Shown here in pieces: positions 8,033-16,287 of a DNA stretch of 64,000 nucleotides. The notes under the pieces were generated by a model. That model saw nothing but the letters and a program-made list of their open reading frames with translations, ran no database searches and was not told where the DNA came from. Origin of the DNA: Orrella sp037026685 (GTDB lineage Bacteria; Pseudomonadota; Gammaproteobacteria; Burkholderiales; Burkholderiaceae_B); NCBI RefSeq assembly GCF_037026685.1, contig NZ_JBANET010000014.1, positions 62,001 to 126,000 of the forward strand, in the 5' to 3' direction. A program made the translations under genes and the position numbers. Every line of letters begins with the position of its first letter. Position 1 is the stretch's first letter.

Positions 8033-8680
8033 CTAGTTTTGGGGGGTGGACTGGCGGCGGGCGCGGGCGCGGGCCAGCGCCTGGGCCACGGCCTGGCGCT
8101 TGCGCGCCTCGGGATCTTCCGGGGCGTGCTGCCGGGCGGCGGGCGCGGGCTCGGCCGCACCCTGGGCCAGACGGCGGGCTTCCTGGGCCTGCTCCTGGGC
8201 CCGGCGCGCATTGCGGCGCCCATGCCGCTGGCGCGCGGCCGCCGCGTCCTGCGGCGTCCAGGCGCGCTGCGCGGCGCGCATCTCGATGCAATCGACCGGA
8301 CAGACCGGCACGCACAGATCGCAGCCGGTGCACCAGTCGGCCAGCACGGTATGCATGCGCTTGTTCGCGCCCACGATGGCGTCCACCGGACAGGCCTGGA
8401 TGCAAAGCGTGCAGCCGATGCAGTGCTTCTCGTCGATGACCGCCACGCGCAAGGGGCCGGGCGCGCCGCATGCGGGATCGAGCGGGATTTCCGGACGGTC
8501 CAGCAGGGCGGCCAGGGCGGCCACGCCCTGCTGGCCGCCGGGCGGACATCGGTTGATCGCCGCGCCCTGGCCGGCGATCGCCTCGGCATAGGGGCGGCAG
8601 CCGTCGTAGCCGCACTGCGTGCATTGGGTCTGGGGCAGCAGGGCGTCGATCTGTTCGATCCGGACCGGGATGTCTTGCAT
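8033..8680 (-). CDS. RnfB/RsxB-like ferredoxin protein lacking the membrane anchor
   Basis: 215 residues from ATG at 8680. The N-terminus begins directly with the Fe-S domain (CTQCGYDGCRPYAEAI), then CPPGG, then two 4Fe-4S motifs (CIGCTLCIQACPVDAI and CTGCDLCVPVCPVDCI). The N-terminal hydrophobic segment of RnfB is absent, and a charged Ala/Arg/Gln-rich tail of about 70 residues follows the clusters. No rnfA, C, D, G or E gene lies nearby, so a complete Rnf complex is not encoded here. A role as a soluble electron carrier, perhaps linked to Fe-S enzymes such as the neighbouring Nth or to the Fpr/FdxA pair, is inference. Confidence 0.85.
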   Translation of the reverse strand: MQDIPVRIEQIDALLPQTQCTQCGYDGCRPYAEAIAGQGAAINRCPPGGQQGVAALAALLDRPEIPLDPACGAPGPLRVAVIDEKHCIGCTLCIQACPVDAIVGANKRMHTVLADWCTGCDLCVPVCPVDCIEMRAAQRAWTPQDAAAARQRHGRRNARRAQEQAQEARRLAQGAAEPAPAARQHAPEDPEARKRQAVAQALARARARRQSTPQN

Positions 8681-8720
8681 GGGAAGGCAGGCAGCGGCGG
8701 CGGGCACGGCCCGTGCGCAG

Positions 8721-9545
8721 CTACCAGTAGTTCTCGACCGCCAGGTTGCCAGGGACGCCGCGCCGACCCGGGGCGAAGCCGCGGGTCTTGAGCAGGGCGC
8801 GGGCATCGGCCAGCAAGCCGGGGTTGCCGCAAAGCATGATGCGCGAGCGGGCCGGGTCCAGCGCAAGGCCGGCCGCGGCTTCGAGCCGGCCGTCGGCCAG
8901 CAGCGGGGTGATCCGGGACTGCGGCGCGCCGGGCAGCGTCTCGCGCGAGGCGATGGGCAGGTACACCAGGCGCTGCTGGCCGTCCAGCGTGCCGGCCTCG
9001 CGCTGCCAGGCCAGGATCTGGTCGCGGTAGGCCAGTTCCTGCGCGCTGCGTACGCCGTGCACCAGCACCACGCGCTGGAAGCGGCGCAGGGGCTCGCCGT
9101 CGCGGAACATGGACAGATAGGCCGACAGGCCGGTGCCCGAGGCGATCAGCCACAGGTCCTGGCCGTCGGCAAAGCGCTCCAGCGTGAGGAACCCGAAGGC
9201 CGTCCTGTCCACGTACAGCCCGTCGCCCTCCTGCAGGCGGGCCAGCAGCGGGCTGAACTGTCCTTCGGGCACCACCACCGAATAGAACTCCAGCCAGGGC
9301 TCGCGCGCGCCCGAGACCATGGAATAGGCGCGCCACACGGTGGGCGCGGGCTGCTGCGCAGGGTCCGCCGGGCTGGCCGGGGCGCCGTTTTCGCCTGGGC
9401 CGGCCTGCGGCAGGCCCAGGCGGGCGAACTGGCCGGCCACGAATTCGAAGCCCTCGGGCCGGGTCACGCGCAAGGAGAACAGCTTGCCCGGCACCCATTC
9501 GGTGCGGGCGAGGACGGTCTGGCGGGTGTACTGGGTTTCTGCCAT
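8721..9545 (-). CDS. fpr: Ferredoxin--NADP(+) reductase
   Basis: 274 residues, close to the 250-260 of the bacterial Fpr class. The FAD-binding RAYSMVSG motif and the NADP-binding region (LIASGTGLSAYLSMFRD) are visible, as is the MLCGNPGLL segment. The C-terminus is aromatic (VENYW), as in subclass I bacterial enzymes. It carries a modest insertion rich in Ala/Pro/Gly near residues 50-65. It moves electrons between NADPH and ferredoxin or flavodoxin in the cytoplasm. It is 18 bp downstream of a ferredoxin gene on the same strand, which is likely its partner. Confidence 0.93.
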   Translation of the reverse strand: MAETQYTRQTVLARTEWVPGKLFSLRVTRPEGFEFVAGQFARLGLPQAGPGENGAPASPADPAQQPAPTVWRAYSMVSGAREPWLEFYSVVVPEGQFSPLLARLQEGDGLYVDRTAFGFLTLERFADGQDLWLIASGTGLSAYLSMFRDGEPLRRFQRVVLVHGVRSAQELAYRDQILAWQREAGTLDGQQRLVYLPIASRETLPGAPQSRITPLLADGRLEAAAGLALDPARSRIMLCGNPGLLADARALLKTRGFAPGRRGVPGNLAVENYW

Positions 9546-9563
9546 CGGCTCGGGGCCGGCGCC

Positions 9564-9887
9564 TTAGCGCTCTAGGTGCGCCAGCTTGCCTTCCTTGCCG
9601 TTCCATTCGTCGGCGTCGGGCAGCGGCTTCTTGGAGCGGCTGATGCTGGCGAACTCGGCCGACAGCTCGGCGTTCAGGGCGATGAACTGCATCTGGTCCT
9701 GCGGGACGTCTTCCTCGGCATAGATGGCGTTGGCGGGGCACTCGGGGATGCAGACCGCGCAGTCTATGCACTCGTCCGGGTCGATCACCAGGAAGTTCGG
9801 GCCTTCGCGAAAACAATCCACCGGACACACGTCGACGCAGTCGGTGTATTTGCACTTGATACAGTTTTCGGTGACAACGTGGGTCAT
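9564..9887 (-). CDS. fdxA: Seven-iron ferredoxin
   Basis: 107 residues, typical for the FdxA class. The N-terminal motif CIKCKYTDCVDVCPVDCF and the second motif CIDCAVCIPECP give one [3Fe-4S] and one [4Fe-4S] cluster. The C-terminal extension (DADEWNGKEGKLAHLER) is conserved in the family. It is a soluble low-potential electron carrier, and its partner reductase is the next gene. A TAAAAT-like hexamer sits on the minus strand near 9936-9941 and could be its -10. Confidence 0.95.
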   Translation of the reverse strand: MTHVVTENCIKCKYTDCVDVCPVDCFREGPNFLVIDPDECIDCAVCIPECPANAIYAEEDVPQDQMQFIALNAELSAEFASISRSKKPLPDADEWNGKEGKLAHLER

Positions 9888-10115
9888 GCTCTGGGCGCTC
9901 CAGGCGCGAGGAGATTTTTGGTCAGCAACCGCCTATTTTACCGAATGCGGGTAGGCAGGCCCGGATAACCCTGCGGCAAGCATAGGCGCGCACGGGCGCC
10001 GGCGCTTGGCCGGCGCGCGGCCGGCTTGCTGTAATAGAGAGCAGGCGGGCGTGGGGCGCGGCGCGCCCCGGCGCCAGGGCGCTGTGCTATGGTTGCGAAA
10101 ATCTCCCTCTCGATC

Positions 10116-11285
10116 ATGATAATAAAGTCGCTGCTCGATACCGACCTGTACAAATTCAGCATGATGCAGGTGGTGCTGCATCATTTTCCTGCTGCCCAGG
10201 TCGAATACCGCTACAAATGCCGCACGCCGGGGGTCAATCTCGAACCCTACCTGGACGAGATCCGCGAGGAGATCCAGGCGCTGTGCCGCCTGCGCTTTAC
10301 CGAGGACGAGCTGCAATACCTGGGCAGCCTGCGTTTCATCAAGAGCGACTTCATCGACTTCCTGGGCCTGTTCCACCTGCCCCACAAGTGCATTTTCGTG
10401 GGCAAGGGCGAGGCGCCGGGCGAGATCTCGATCACCGTCAAGGGGCCGTGGCTGCACACCATCCTGTTCGAGATACCGGTGCTGGCCATCGTCAACGAGG
10501 TCTATTTCCGCAACACCCGGCAGTTTCCCGATTGGGAAGAGGGGCGCAAGCGCCTGCGCAACAAGATGCGCCAGGTGCTGGACGCGCCCGACATGGACGA
10601 GTTCCGGGTGGCCGAATACGGTACGCGCCGGCGTTTTTCGCGCGCCTGGCACGAAGAGGTGGTGCGCGAGCTGAAAACCCACATGGGCAAGCTGTTCGCC
10701 GGCACCAGCAACGTGCTGCTGGCCAAGGAAAACGGGGTCACCCCCCTGGGCACCATGGGCCACGAATACCTGCAGGCCTGCCAGGCGCTGGGGCCGCGCT
10801 TGCGCGATTCGCAGGTATTCGCCCTGGAAACCTGGGCCAAGGAGTACCGCGGCGACCTGGGCATCGCCCTGTCGGACGTCTATGGCCTGGACGCCTTCCT
10901 GCGCGACTTCGACATGTATTTCTGCAAGCTCTTTGACGGGGCCCGGCATGATTCGGGCGATCCTTTCGTCTGGGGCGAGCGCATGCTGGCGCATTACCAC
11001 GCCAACCGCACCGATCCGCGCAACAAGCTGCTGGTGTTCTCGGATGCGCTGACCTTCCCGCTGGCCATGGAGCTGACGCGCCGTTTCGCCGGCCGCTGCA
11101 AGGTCTCCTTCGGCATCGGCACCAACCTGACCAACGACCTGGGGCACGAGCCGCTGCAGATCGTGATGAAGATGGTCCGCTGCAACGGGCAGCCGGTGGC
11201 CAAGGTGTCCGACGCGCCGGAAAAGACCATGTGCGACGATCCGGCCTACCTGGCCTATCTGCGGCAGGTCTTTCAGTTGGAATGA
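10116..11285 (+). CDS. pncB: Nicotinate phosphoribosyltransferase
   Basis: 389 residues from the ATG at 10116 (MIIKSLLDTDLYKFSMMQ). An ATG 27 bases upstream is in frame but adds residues unlike the family. It makes nicotinate mononucleotide from nicotinate and PRPP in the NAD salvage (Preiss-Handler) route. Family features are the DTDLYKFSM start, the GTSNVLLA segment, the EYRGDLGIALSDVYG motif and RHDSGDPF. Bordetella depends on nicotinate salvage, so the gene is expected to be important. It is divergent from fdxA across a 228-bp gap. No strong ribosome site precedes either start. Confidence 0.95.
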   Translation: MIIKSLLDTDLYKFSMMQVVLHHFPAAQVEYRYKCRTPGVNLEPYLDEIREEIQALCRLRFTEDELQYLGSLRFIKSDFIDFLGLFHLPHKCIFVGKGEAPGEISITVKGPWLHTILFEIPVLAIVNEVYFRNTRQFPDWEEGRKRLRNKMRQVLDAPDMDEFRVAEYGTRRRFSRAWHEEVVRELKTHMGKLFAGTSNVLLAKENGVTPLGTMGHEYLQACQALGPRLRDSQVFALETWAKEYRGDLGIALSDVYGLDAFLRDFDMYFCKLFDGARHDSGDPFVWGERMLAHYHANRTDPRNKLLVFSDALTFPLAMELTRRFAGRCKVSFGIGTNLTNDLGHEPLQIVMKMVRCNGQPVAKVSDAPEKTMCDDPAYLAYLRQVFQLE

Positions 11286-11319
11286 AATTTCTCCACACAC
11301 GATTGCAAGGGAGTTTTGC

Positions 11320-11673
11320 ATGAGCAGCATCCAGCGTTTCAATGTCGAAAAGCGCCTGTCGGACATGGCGGTCTACAACGGCGTGGCGTATCTGGCCGGA
11401 CAGGTGCCCGATGACGCCAGCCTGGACATCACCGGCCAGACGGCGCAGGTGCTGGCCACCATCGACCGGCTGCTGGCCGAGGCCGGTACCGACAAGAGCC
11501 GCATCCTGATGGCGCAGATCTTCGTGGCCAACATGAAGGAATTCGACGGCATGAACAAGGCCTGGGATGCCTGGGTGGCCGATGGCAACGCGCCGCCGCG
11601 CGCCACCGTCGAGGCGCGCCTGGCCAATCCCGACTACAAGGTCGAGATCGTGGTGACCGCCGCCGTCGGCTGA
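11320..11673 (+). CDS. RidA-family (YjgF/UK114) protein
   Basis: 117 residues. YLAGQVPDD in the first third and the later QIFVANMKEFDGMNKAWDAWV and PPRATVEARLANPDYKVEIVV segments match the Rid family, with the Arg of the PPRATVE motif that holds the substrate carboxylate in true RidA. Such proteins hydrolyse reactive enamine/imine intermediates from PLP enzymes. The gene starts 34 bp after pncB, with AAGGGAG in front, so the two may be co-transcribed. Its end overlaps the convergent mtfA gene by 40 bp. Confidence 0.85.
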   Translation: MSSIQRFNVEKRLSDMAVYNGVAYLAGQVPDDASLDITGQTAQVLATIDRLLAEAGTDKSRILMAQIFVANMKEFDGMNKAWDAWVADGNAPPRATVEARLANPDYKVEIVVTAAVG

Positions 11674-12521
11674 GCGCCCAGCGGATCCTGGCCGTAATAG
11701 GCGGCCAGCATCGCGTACCAGCGCGGCAGGGCCCGGGCCAGCGGCGCCGGGTCCACGAAGAAGCTTTCGGAACTGACCGCGAAGAACTCGGCTTCGTCCG
11801 TGGCGGCATAGGGGTCCAGCGGCAGCTGGCCGTACCAGGGGTCGGCCTCGGGCCCCTCGGGATCGACATCGGGCGGGATCTGCGCCTCGATCTCCTCCAG
11901 CGCCTGGGTGAAGGCATCCAGGCTTTGCTCCAGCACGGCCCGCCATTGCCGGGGCGACAGGCCCGGCCGCCCTTGCAGGGCTGGCATGCCGTCGGCCACG
12001 CCCGTGCGCAGGTCCAGCTTGTGGGCGAATTCGTGGATGACCACATTGAAGGCGTGCAGCCCCGGCGCGCCGCCTTCCTGCCCCGCGGTATCGGGTTCGT
12101 CCCAGGCCAGCACCACCGGCCCGCCGTCCCAGGCCTCGCCGGCGGCTTCCTGCACGTACTCGTGCACCACGCCCGCCTCGTCCTGCTCGCTGCGCGGGAT
12201 CAGGAAGCCGCCCGGGTAGACGATGATCTCGTTCCAGCCCGAGTACAGCGCCGGATCCAGCTTCAGGATGGGCAGGCAGGCCTGTGCGGCGATGGCCAGC
12301 ACCATGGCATCGTTGAGCTGCAGTCCCCGCGCCCCATTGATGTGCTTGCTGGCCAGCAGCCAGGCGCAGCGCGCGCGCAGCTCGGCGCGCTCGCCGTCGT
12401 CCAGGCGGGCCAGGAAAGGGTAGGTGGACAGCACCTGCTCCCATAGTGCATCGGTGATGCGGGCGCGCATGCGGTCGATTTCGGCCCGCCCCGCACCGGC
12501 GCCCTTGAGCCAGCGCAGCAT
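11634..12521 (-). CDS. mtfA: Zinc-dependent peptidase of the MtfA family
   Basis: 295 residues from ATG at 12521. The frame is open further upstream, but those codons shadow relA. The zinc site is the HEFAH motif in NVVIHEFAHKLD, and the third ligand is probably in DEAEFFAVSSESFF. In E. coli MtfA is an aminopeptidase that also binds the repressor Mlc; whether an Mlc partner exists here is not visible. It faces relA divergently (145 bp between starts) and overlaps ridA at the 3' ends. Length is slightly above the enteric protein (265). Confidence 0.88.
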   Translation of the reverse strand: MLRWLKGAGAGRAEIDRMRARITDALWEQVLSTYPFLARLDDGERAELRARCAWLLASKHINGARGLQLNDAMVLAIAAQACLPILKLDPALYSGWNEIIVYPGGFLIPRSEQDEAGVVHEYVQEAAGEAWDGGPVVLAWDEPDTAGQEGGAPGLHAFNVVIHEFAHKLDLRTGVADGMPALQGRPGLSPRQWRAVLEQSLDAFTQALEEIEAQIPPDVDPEGPEADPWYGQLPLDPYAATDEAEFFAVSSESFFVDPAPLARALPRWYAMLAAYYGQDPLGAQPTAAVTTISTL

Positions 12522-12666
12522 AAGCAAATATTCCCTTGGATTGAGCAAGGCGCCGGCCGCAAATCGGGCCGGGCGCTGGTGTAGAGTGTAGGGAAATTTG
12601 CGCTGCGGTAGTGCCTGCTTGTTGGGCGGGCAAGGCGCAGCGGGCTTTTTTCTTTCCGTTGACTTC

Positions 12667-14892
12667 ATGGTGAACGACGACGCCGGCGCCTTGCCGGCGC
12701 CTTTCGATACGCAATGGTTCGCGCAGGCCGGCGCGGGCCTGGATCCGGCCGGCGCCGACCTGCTGCGGCGCGCCTGCGCCTGGGTGGCGCCGCAACTGGA
12801 AGGCGCTTGTTCGCCCACCGGCGAGGCCCTGGCCGAGCACGCCGCCGGCGTGGTGCGTATCCTGGCCGGCTTGCGCACCGATACCGCCACCCGCGCGGCC
12901 GCCGTGCTGGCCACCTTGCCGGTGGACCTGTCCGCGCCGGTGCCGGCGCTGCGCGAAGATCCCATCGCCAGGCAGTTCGGCCTGGAGCTGGGCAAGCTGG
13001 TGCAGGGCAGCCGGGCCCTGGTGCGCCTGGGCGCGGCCGCGCGCCAGTCCAGCGACAGCGCGGCCGACAGCGGCGCGCAAAAGGAAATGCTGCGCAAGAT
13101 GCTGCTGGCCATGGCGGCCGACCTGCGCATCGTGCTCATGCGCCTGGCCTCGCGCCAGCAGACGCTGCGCTGGTATGCCCAGTCCAAGACGCCCTGCGAC
13201 CCAGCCTTCGCCCGCGAGACGCTGGACCTGTATGCGCCGCTGGCCAACCGGCTGGGCATCTGGCAGATCAAGTGGGAAATGGAAGACCTGGCCTTTCGTT
13301 TCCTGGAGCCGGACCAATACCGCGACATCGCCCGCCTGCTGGAGGAAAAGCGCACCGAGCGCGAGGCCTTCATCGCGCGCGCCGTGCAGACGCTCAGCCA
13401 GGCGCTGGCCCGCGCCGGCATCCAGGCCGAGGTCAGCGGGCGCCCCAAGCACATCTACAGCATCTGGAACAAGATGCGCCAGAAAGGGCTGGCCTTCTCG
13501 CAGCTGTACGACCTGCGCGCCCTGCGCGTGATCGTGCCCGAAGAGCGCGACTGCTACGCCGCGCTGGGGCTGGTGCACGAGATGTGGCAGCCGGTGCCCG
13601 AGGAGTTCGACGACTACATCTCGCGGCCCAAGCCCAACGGCTACCGTTCGCTGCACACCGTGGTCACCGACGAGGACGGCAAGCCCTTCGAGGTGCAGCT
13701 GCGCACCCAGGCCATGCACCAGCATGCCGAGTACGGCATGGCCGCGCACTGGCACTACAAGGAGTCAGGCAAGCAGGGCGGGCGCACGCGCGCGGCGGGC
13801 GAGTACGACCGGCAGTTGTCCTGGCTGCGGCAACTGCTGGCCTGGAACAACGAGCTGGACGCCCAGGGACGCAGCGCGCCGCCGCACGGGCAGGCCGCGC
13901 ACGAACAGCACATCTACGTGCTCACGCCGCAGGCGCGCGTCATCGAGCTGCCCGCCGGCGCCACCCCGGTTGACTTCGCCTATTACCTGCATACCGACCT
14001 GGGACACCGCTGCCGCGGCGCGCGCGTGGATGGCCAGATGGTGCCGCTGCATACGCGCCTGGCCACCGGCCAGACGGTGGAGATCATCGCCGCCAAGGCC
14101 GGCGGACCCTCGCGCGACTGGCTCAATCCGCAACTGGGCTTTCTGGCCAGTCCCCGCTCGCGCGCCAAGGTGCGGGCCTGGTTCAACGCCATCGAGCTGC
14201 AGCAGCGCATCACCCAGGGCCAGGCCTTGGTCGAGAAGGAGCTGCAGCGCCTGGGCAAGACCGCGGTCAAGCTAGAGCAATTGGCGCAGCAGCTGGGTTT
14301 TGCCCGGGCCGACGACCTGTACGTGGCGGTGGCCAAGGACGAGTTCAGCCTGCGCCAGATCGACGCGCTGTTCCAGCAGCCGGCCCAGCCCCTGGCCGAT
14401 CCCGATGCCGTGGTGCCGCACGCCAGCCGCGCGGCCACCGGCGCGCCGGGCAAGAGCGGGGTCCTGGTGGTGGGCGTCGACGCCTTGATGACGCAGCTGG
14501 CGCGCTGCTGCCGCCCCGCCCCGCCCGACCGCATCGCCGGTTTCGTCACCCGCGGCCGGGGCGTGTCCATACACCGCGCCGATTGCCACAGCTACGCGGC
14601 GCTTGCCGAGCGGCATCCCGAGCGCGTCATCGACGTGGCCTGGGGCCAGACCGAGGGTTCGGTCTATCCGGTGGACGTCAGCGTGCGCGCCCACGACCGG
14701 CCGGGCCTGCTGCGCGACCTGTCCGAGGTTTTTGCGCGGCTGCGCCTGAACGTGGTGGGCGTCAACACCCAGAGCCGGCAGTCGCTGGCGCACATGGTCT
14801 TTACCGTCGAGGTGGGGGACGGCGCGCAACTGGCCCGGGCATTGTCGGCCATCGGCGAGGTCGCGGGCGTGGTTTCGGTCGTGCGCCGCTAG
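12667..14892 (+). CDS. relA: (p)ppGpp synthetase, RelA type
   Basis: 741 residues from ATG at 12667. The in-frame codons back to 12598 lack family similarity. Domains in order: a degenerate HD hydrolase region (the usual His-Asp pair is lost around RAAAVLATLPVD), the synthetase domain (GRPKHIYSIWNKM, YDLRALRVIV, EFDDYISRPKPNGYRSLHTVV, AEYGMAAHWHYKE), a TGS domain from IYVLTPQARVIELP, a zinc-finger-like region with Cys-Cys (LARCCRPAPPD), and a C-terminal ACT domain (RPGLLRDLSEVFA). It makes the stringent-response alarmone on stalled ribosomes. The lost HD residues indicate a synthetase-only enzyme, implying a separate SpoT elsewhere. Confidence 0.95.
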   Translation: MVNDDAGALPAPFDTQWFAQAGAGLDPAGADLLRRACAWVAPQLEGACSPTGEALAEHAAGVVRILAGLRTDTATRAAAVLATLPVDLSAPVPALREDPIARQFGLELGKLVQGSRALVRLGAAARQSSDSAADSGAQKEMLRKMLLAMAADLRIVLMRLASRQQTLRWYAQSKTPCDPAFARETLDLYAPLANRLGIWQIKWEMEDLAFRFLEPDQYRDIARLLEEKRTEREAFIARAVQTLSQALARAGIQAEVSGRPKHIYSIWNKMRQKGLAFSQLYDLRALRVIVPEERDCYAALGLVHEMWQPVPEEFDDYISRPKPNGYRSLHTVVTDEDGKPFEVQLRTQAMHQHAEYGMAAHWHYKESGKQGGRTRAAGEYDRQLSWLRQLLAWNNELDAQGRSAPPHGQAAHEQHIYVLTPQARVIELPAGATPVDFAYYLHTDLGHRCRGARVDGQMVPLHTRLATGQTVEIIAAKAGGPSRDWLNPQLGFLASPRSRAKVRAWFNAIELQQRITQGQALVEKELQRLGKTAVKLEQLAQQLGFARADDLYVAVAKDEFSLRQIDALFQQPAQPLADPDAVVPHASRAATGAPGKSGVLVVGVDALMTQLARCCRPAPPDRIAGFVTRGRGVSIHRADCHSYAALAERHPERVIDVAWGQTEGSVYPVDVSVRAHDRPGLLRDLSEVFARLRLNVVGVNTQSRQSLAHMVFTVEVGDGAQLARALSAIGEVAGVVSVVRR

Positions 14893-14932
14893 GGGCCGGC
14901 GCGCCGCCTGGGCTGGCGGCGGCCCGCGCTGC

Positions 14933-14938
14933 TAAAAT
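14933..14938 (+). promoter_or_regulatory. Candidate -10 hexamer upstream of trpB
   Basis: TAAAAT lies in the 184-bp gap between relA and trpB. The same GCTAAAATGG context recurs before the mucD/lepA terminator at 40752. No good -35 is seen, so this is a weak call. Confidence 0.3.
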
Positions 14939-15076
14939 GGCGTGTTGCAGTCTGGTTGAAACATTTGCCGGGCCTGGGCGCGCCAGCGGCCGGGCAGGGC
15001 CGGGCCGGACTGCGGGATCCGGTGTTCAGGCCGGCGCGGCCTGGGCCGCCCCTGGCGCCGAGCAGGAGAAGCCCGC

Positions 15077-16276
15077 TTGAAACCCTACGATTTTCCCGAT
15101 GCGCGCGGCCATTTCGGTCCGTATGGCGGCGTTTTTGTCGCCGAGACGCTGATGCACGCGCTGGACGAGCTGCGCGCGGCCTATGCGCGCTACCAGAACG
15201 ATCCCGAATTCATCGGCGAGTTCCAGCACGAGCTGCGCCATTTCGTGGGCCGGCCCACGCCGGTCTACCATGCCCGACGCTGGTCCGAGGAGCTGGGCGG
15301 GGCGCAGATCTGGTTCAAGCGCGAAGACCTCAATCACACCGGCGCCCACAAGGTCAACAACTGCATCGGGCAGGCCCTGCTGGCCCGGCGCATGGGCAAG
15401 CCGCGCGTGATCGCCGAGACCGGCGCCGGCCAGCACGGGGTGGCCACGGCCACGGTGGCGGCGCGCTACGGCATGCAGTGCGTGGTCTACATGGGCAGCG
15501 AGGACGTGCGCCGCCAGGCGTCCAACGTCTATCGCATGAAGCTGCTCGGCGCGCAGGTGGTGCCGGTCGAGTCCGGCTCGCGCACGCTCAAGGATGCGCT
15601 GAACGAAGCCATGCGCGACTGGGTCACCCACATCGAGAACACCTTCTACATCATCGGCACGGTCGCCGGCCCGCATCCCTACCCCATGATGGTGCGCGAC
15701 TTCCAGTCGGTCATCGGCAACGAATGCCGCGCGCAGATGCCCGAGTTCGCCGGCCGCCAGCCCGACGTGGTGGTGGCCGCGGTGGGCGGCGGCTCTAACG
15801 CCATGGGCATCTTCCATCCCTATCTGGCGCTGCCCGAGGTCCAGCTGGTGGGCGTGGAGGCCGGCGGGCAGGGGCTGCACACCGGCCTGCACGCCGCCTC
15901 CATCACGGCGGGCCAGGTGGGCGTGCTGCACGGCAACCGCACCTACGTCATGCAGGACGAGAACGGCCAGGTCACCGAGACGCATTCGGTCTCGGCCGGA
16001 CTGGACTACCCGGGCGTGGGGCCCGAGCACGCCTGGCTCAAGGACAGCGGCCGGGCCAGCTATGTCCATGTCACCGACGACGAGGCGCTCAAGACCTTCC
16101 ATGACTGCTGCCGCATCGAGGGCATCATGCCCGCGCTCGAGTCCGCCCATGCCATCGCCCACGCCGTGCGGCTCGCGCCCACGCTCGCTCGCGACAAGAT
16201 CATCCTGGTGAACCTGTCGGGGCGGGGCGACAAGGACATGCATACCGTCGCCGAGCGCGCGGGCATCCAACTCTGA
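15077..16276 (+). CDS. trpB: Tryptophan synthase beta chain
   Basis: 399 residues. The start is a TTG at 15077, supported by AGGAG at 15064-15068 and by similarity from the first residues (MKPYDFPDARGHFGPYGG). The PLP lysine is in NHTGAHKVNN, the glycine loop for PLP phosphate is GGGSNAMG, and ETGAGQHGVATAT is the conserved segment near it. It condenses indole and serine to tryptophan in an alpha2-beta2 complex with TrpA, encoded 11 bp downstream. No trpF or other trp gene lies upstream; relA precedes it. Confidence 0.98.
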   Translation: MKPYDFPDARGHFGPYGGVFVAETLMHALDELRAAYARYQNDPEFIGEFQHELRHFVGRPTPVYHARRWSEELGGAQIWFKREDLNHTGAHKVNNCIGQALLARRMGKPRVIAETGAGQHGVATATVAARYGMQCVVYMGSEDVRRQASNVYRMKLLGAQVVPVESGSRTLKDALNEAMRDWVTHIENTFYIIGTVAGPHPYPMMVRDFQSVIGNECRAQMPEFAGRQPDVVVAAVGGGSNAMGIFHPYLALPEVQLVGVEAGGQGLHTGLHAASITAGQVGVLHGNRTYVMQDENGQVTETHSVSAGLDYPGVGPEHAWLKDSGRASYVHVTDDEALKTFHDCCRIEGIMPALESAHAIAHAVRLAPTLARDKIILVNLSGRGDKDMHTVAERAGIQL

Positions 16277-16287
16277 AAGCCCACTCC

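Noticed and set aside
6407..8791. Open frame of 794 codons on the plus strand
   Set aside because: Antisense to livG, nth and rnfB, which all have clear motifs; the translation is low complexity.
10738..13755. Open frame of 1005 codons on the minus strand
   Set aside because: Antisense to pncB and relA and out of frame with mtfA; no domain is recognisable.
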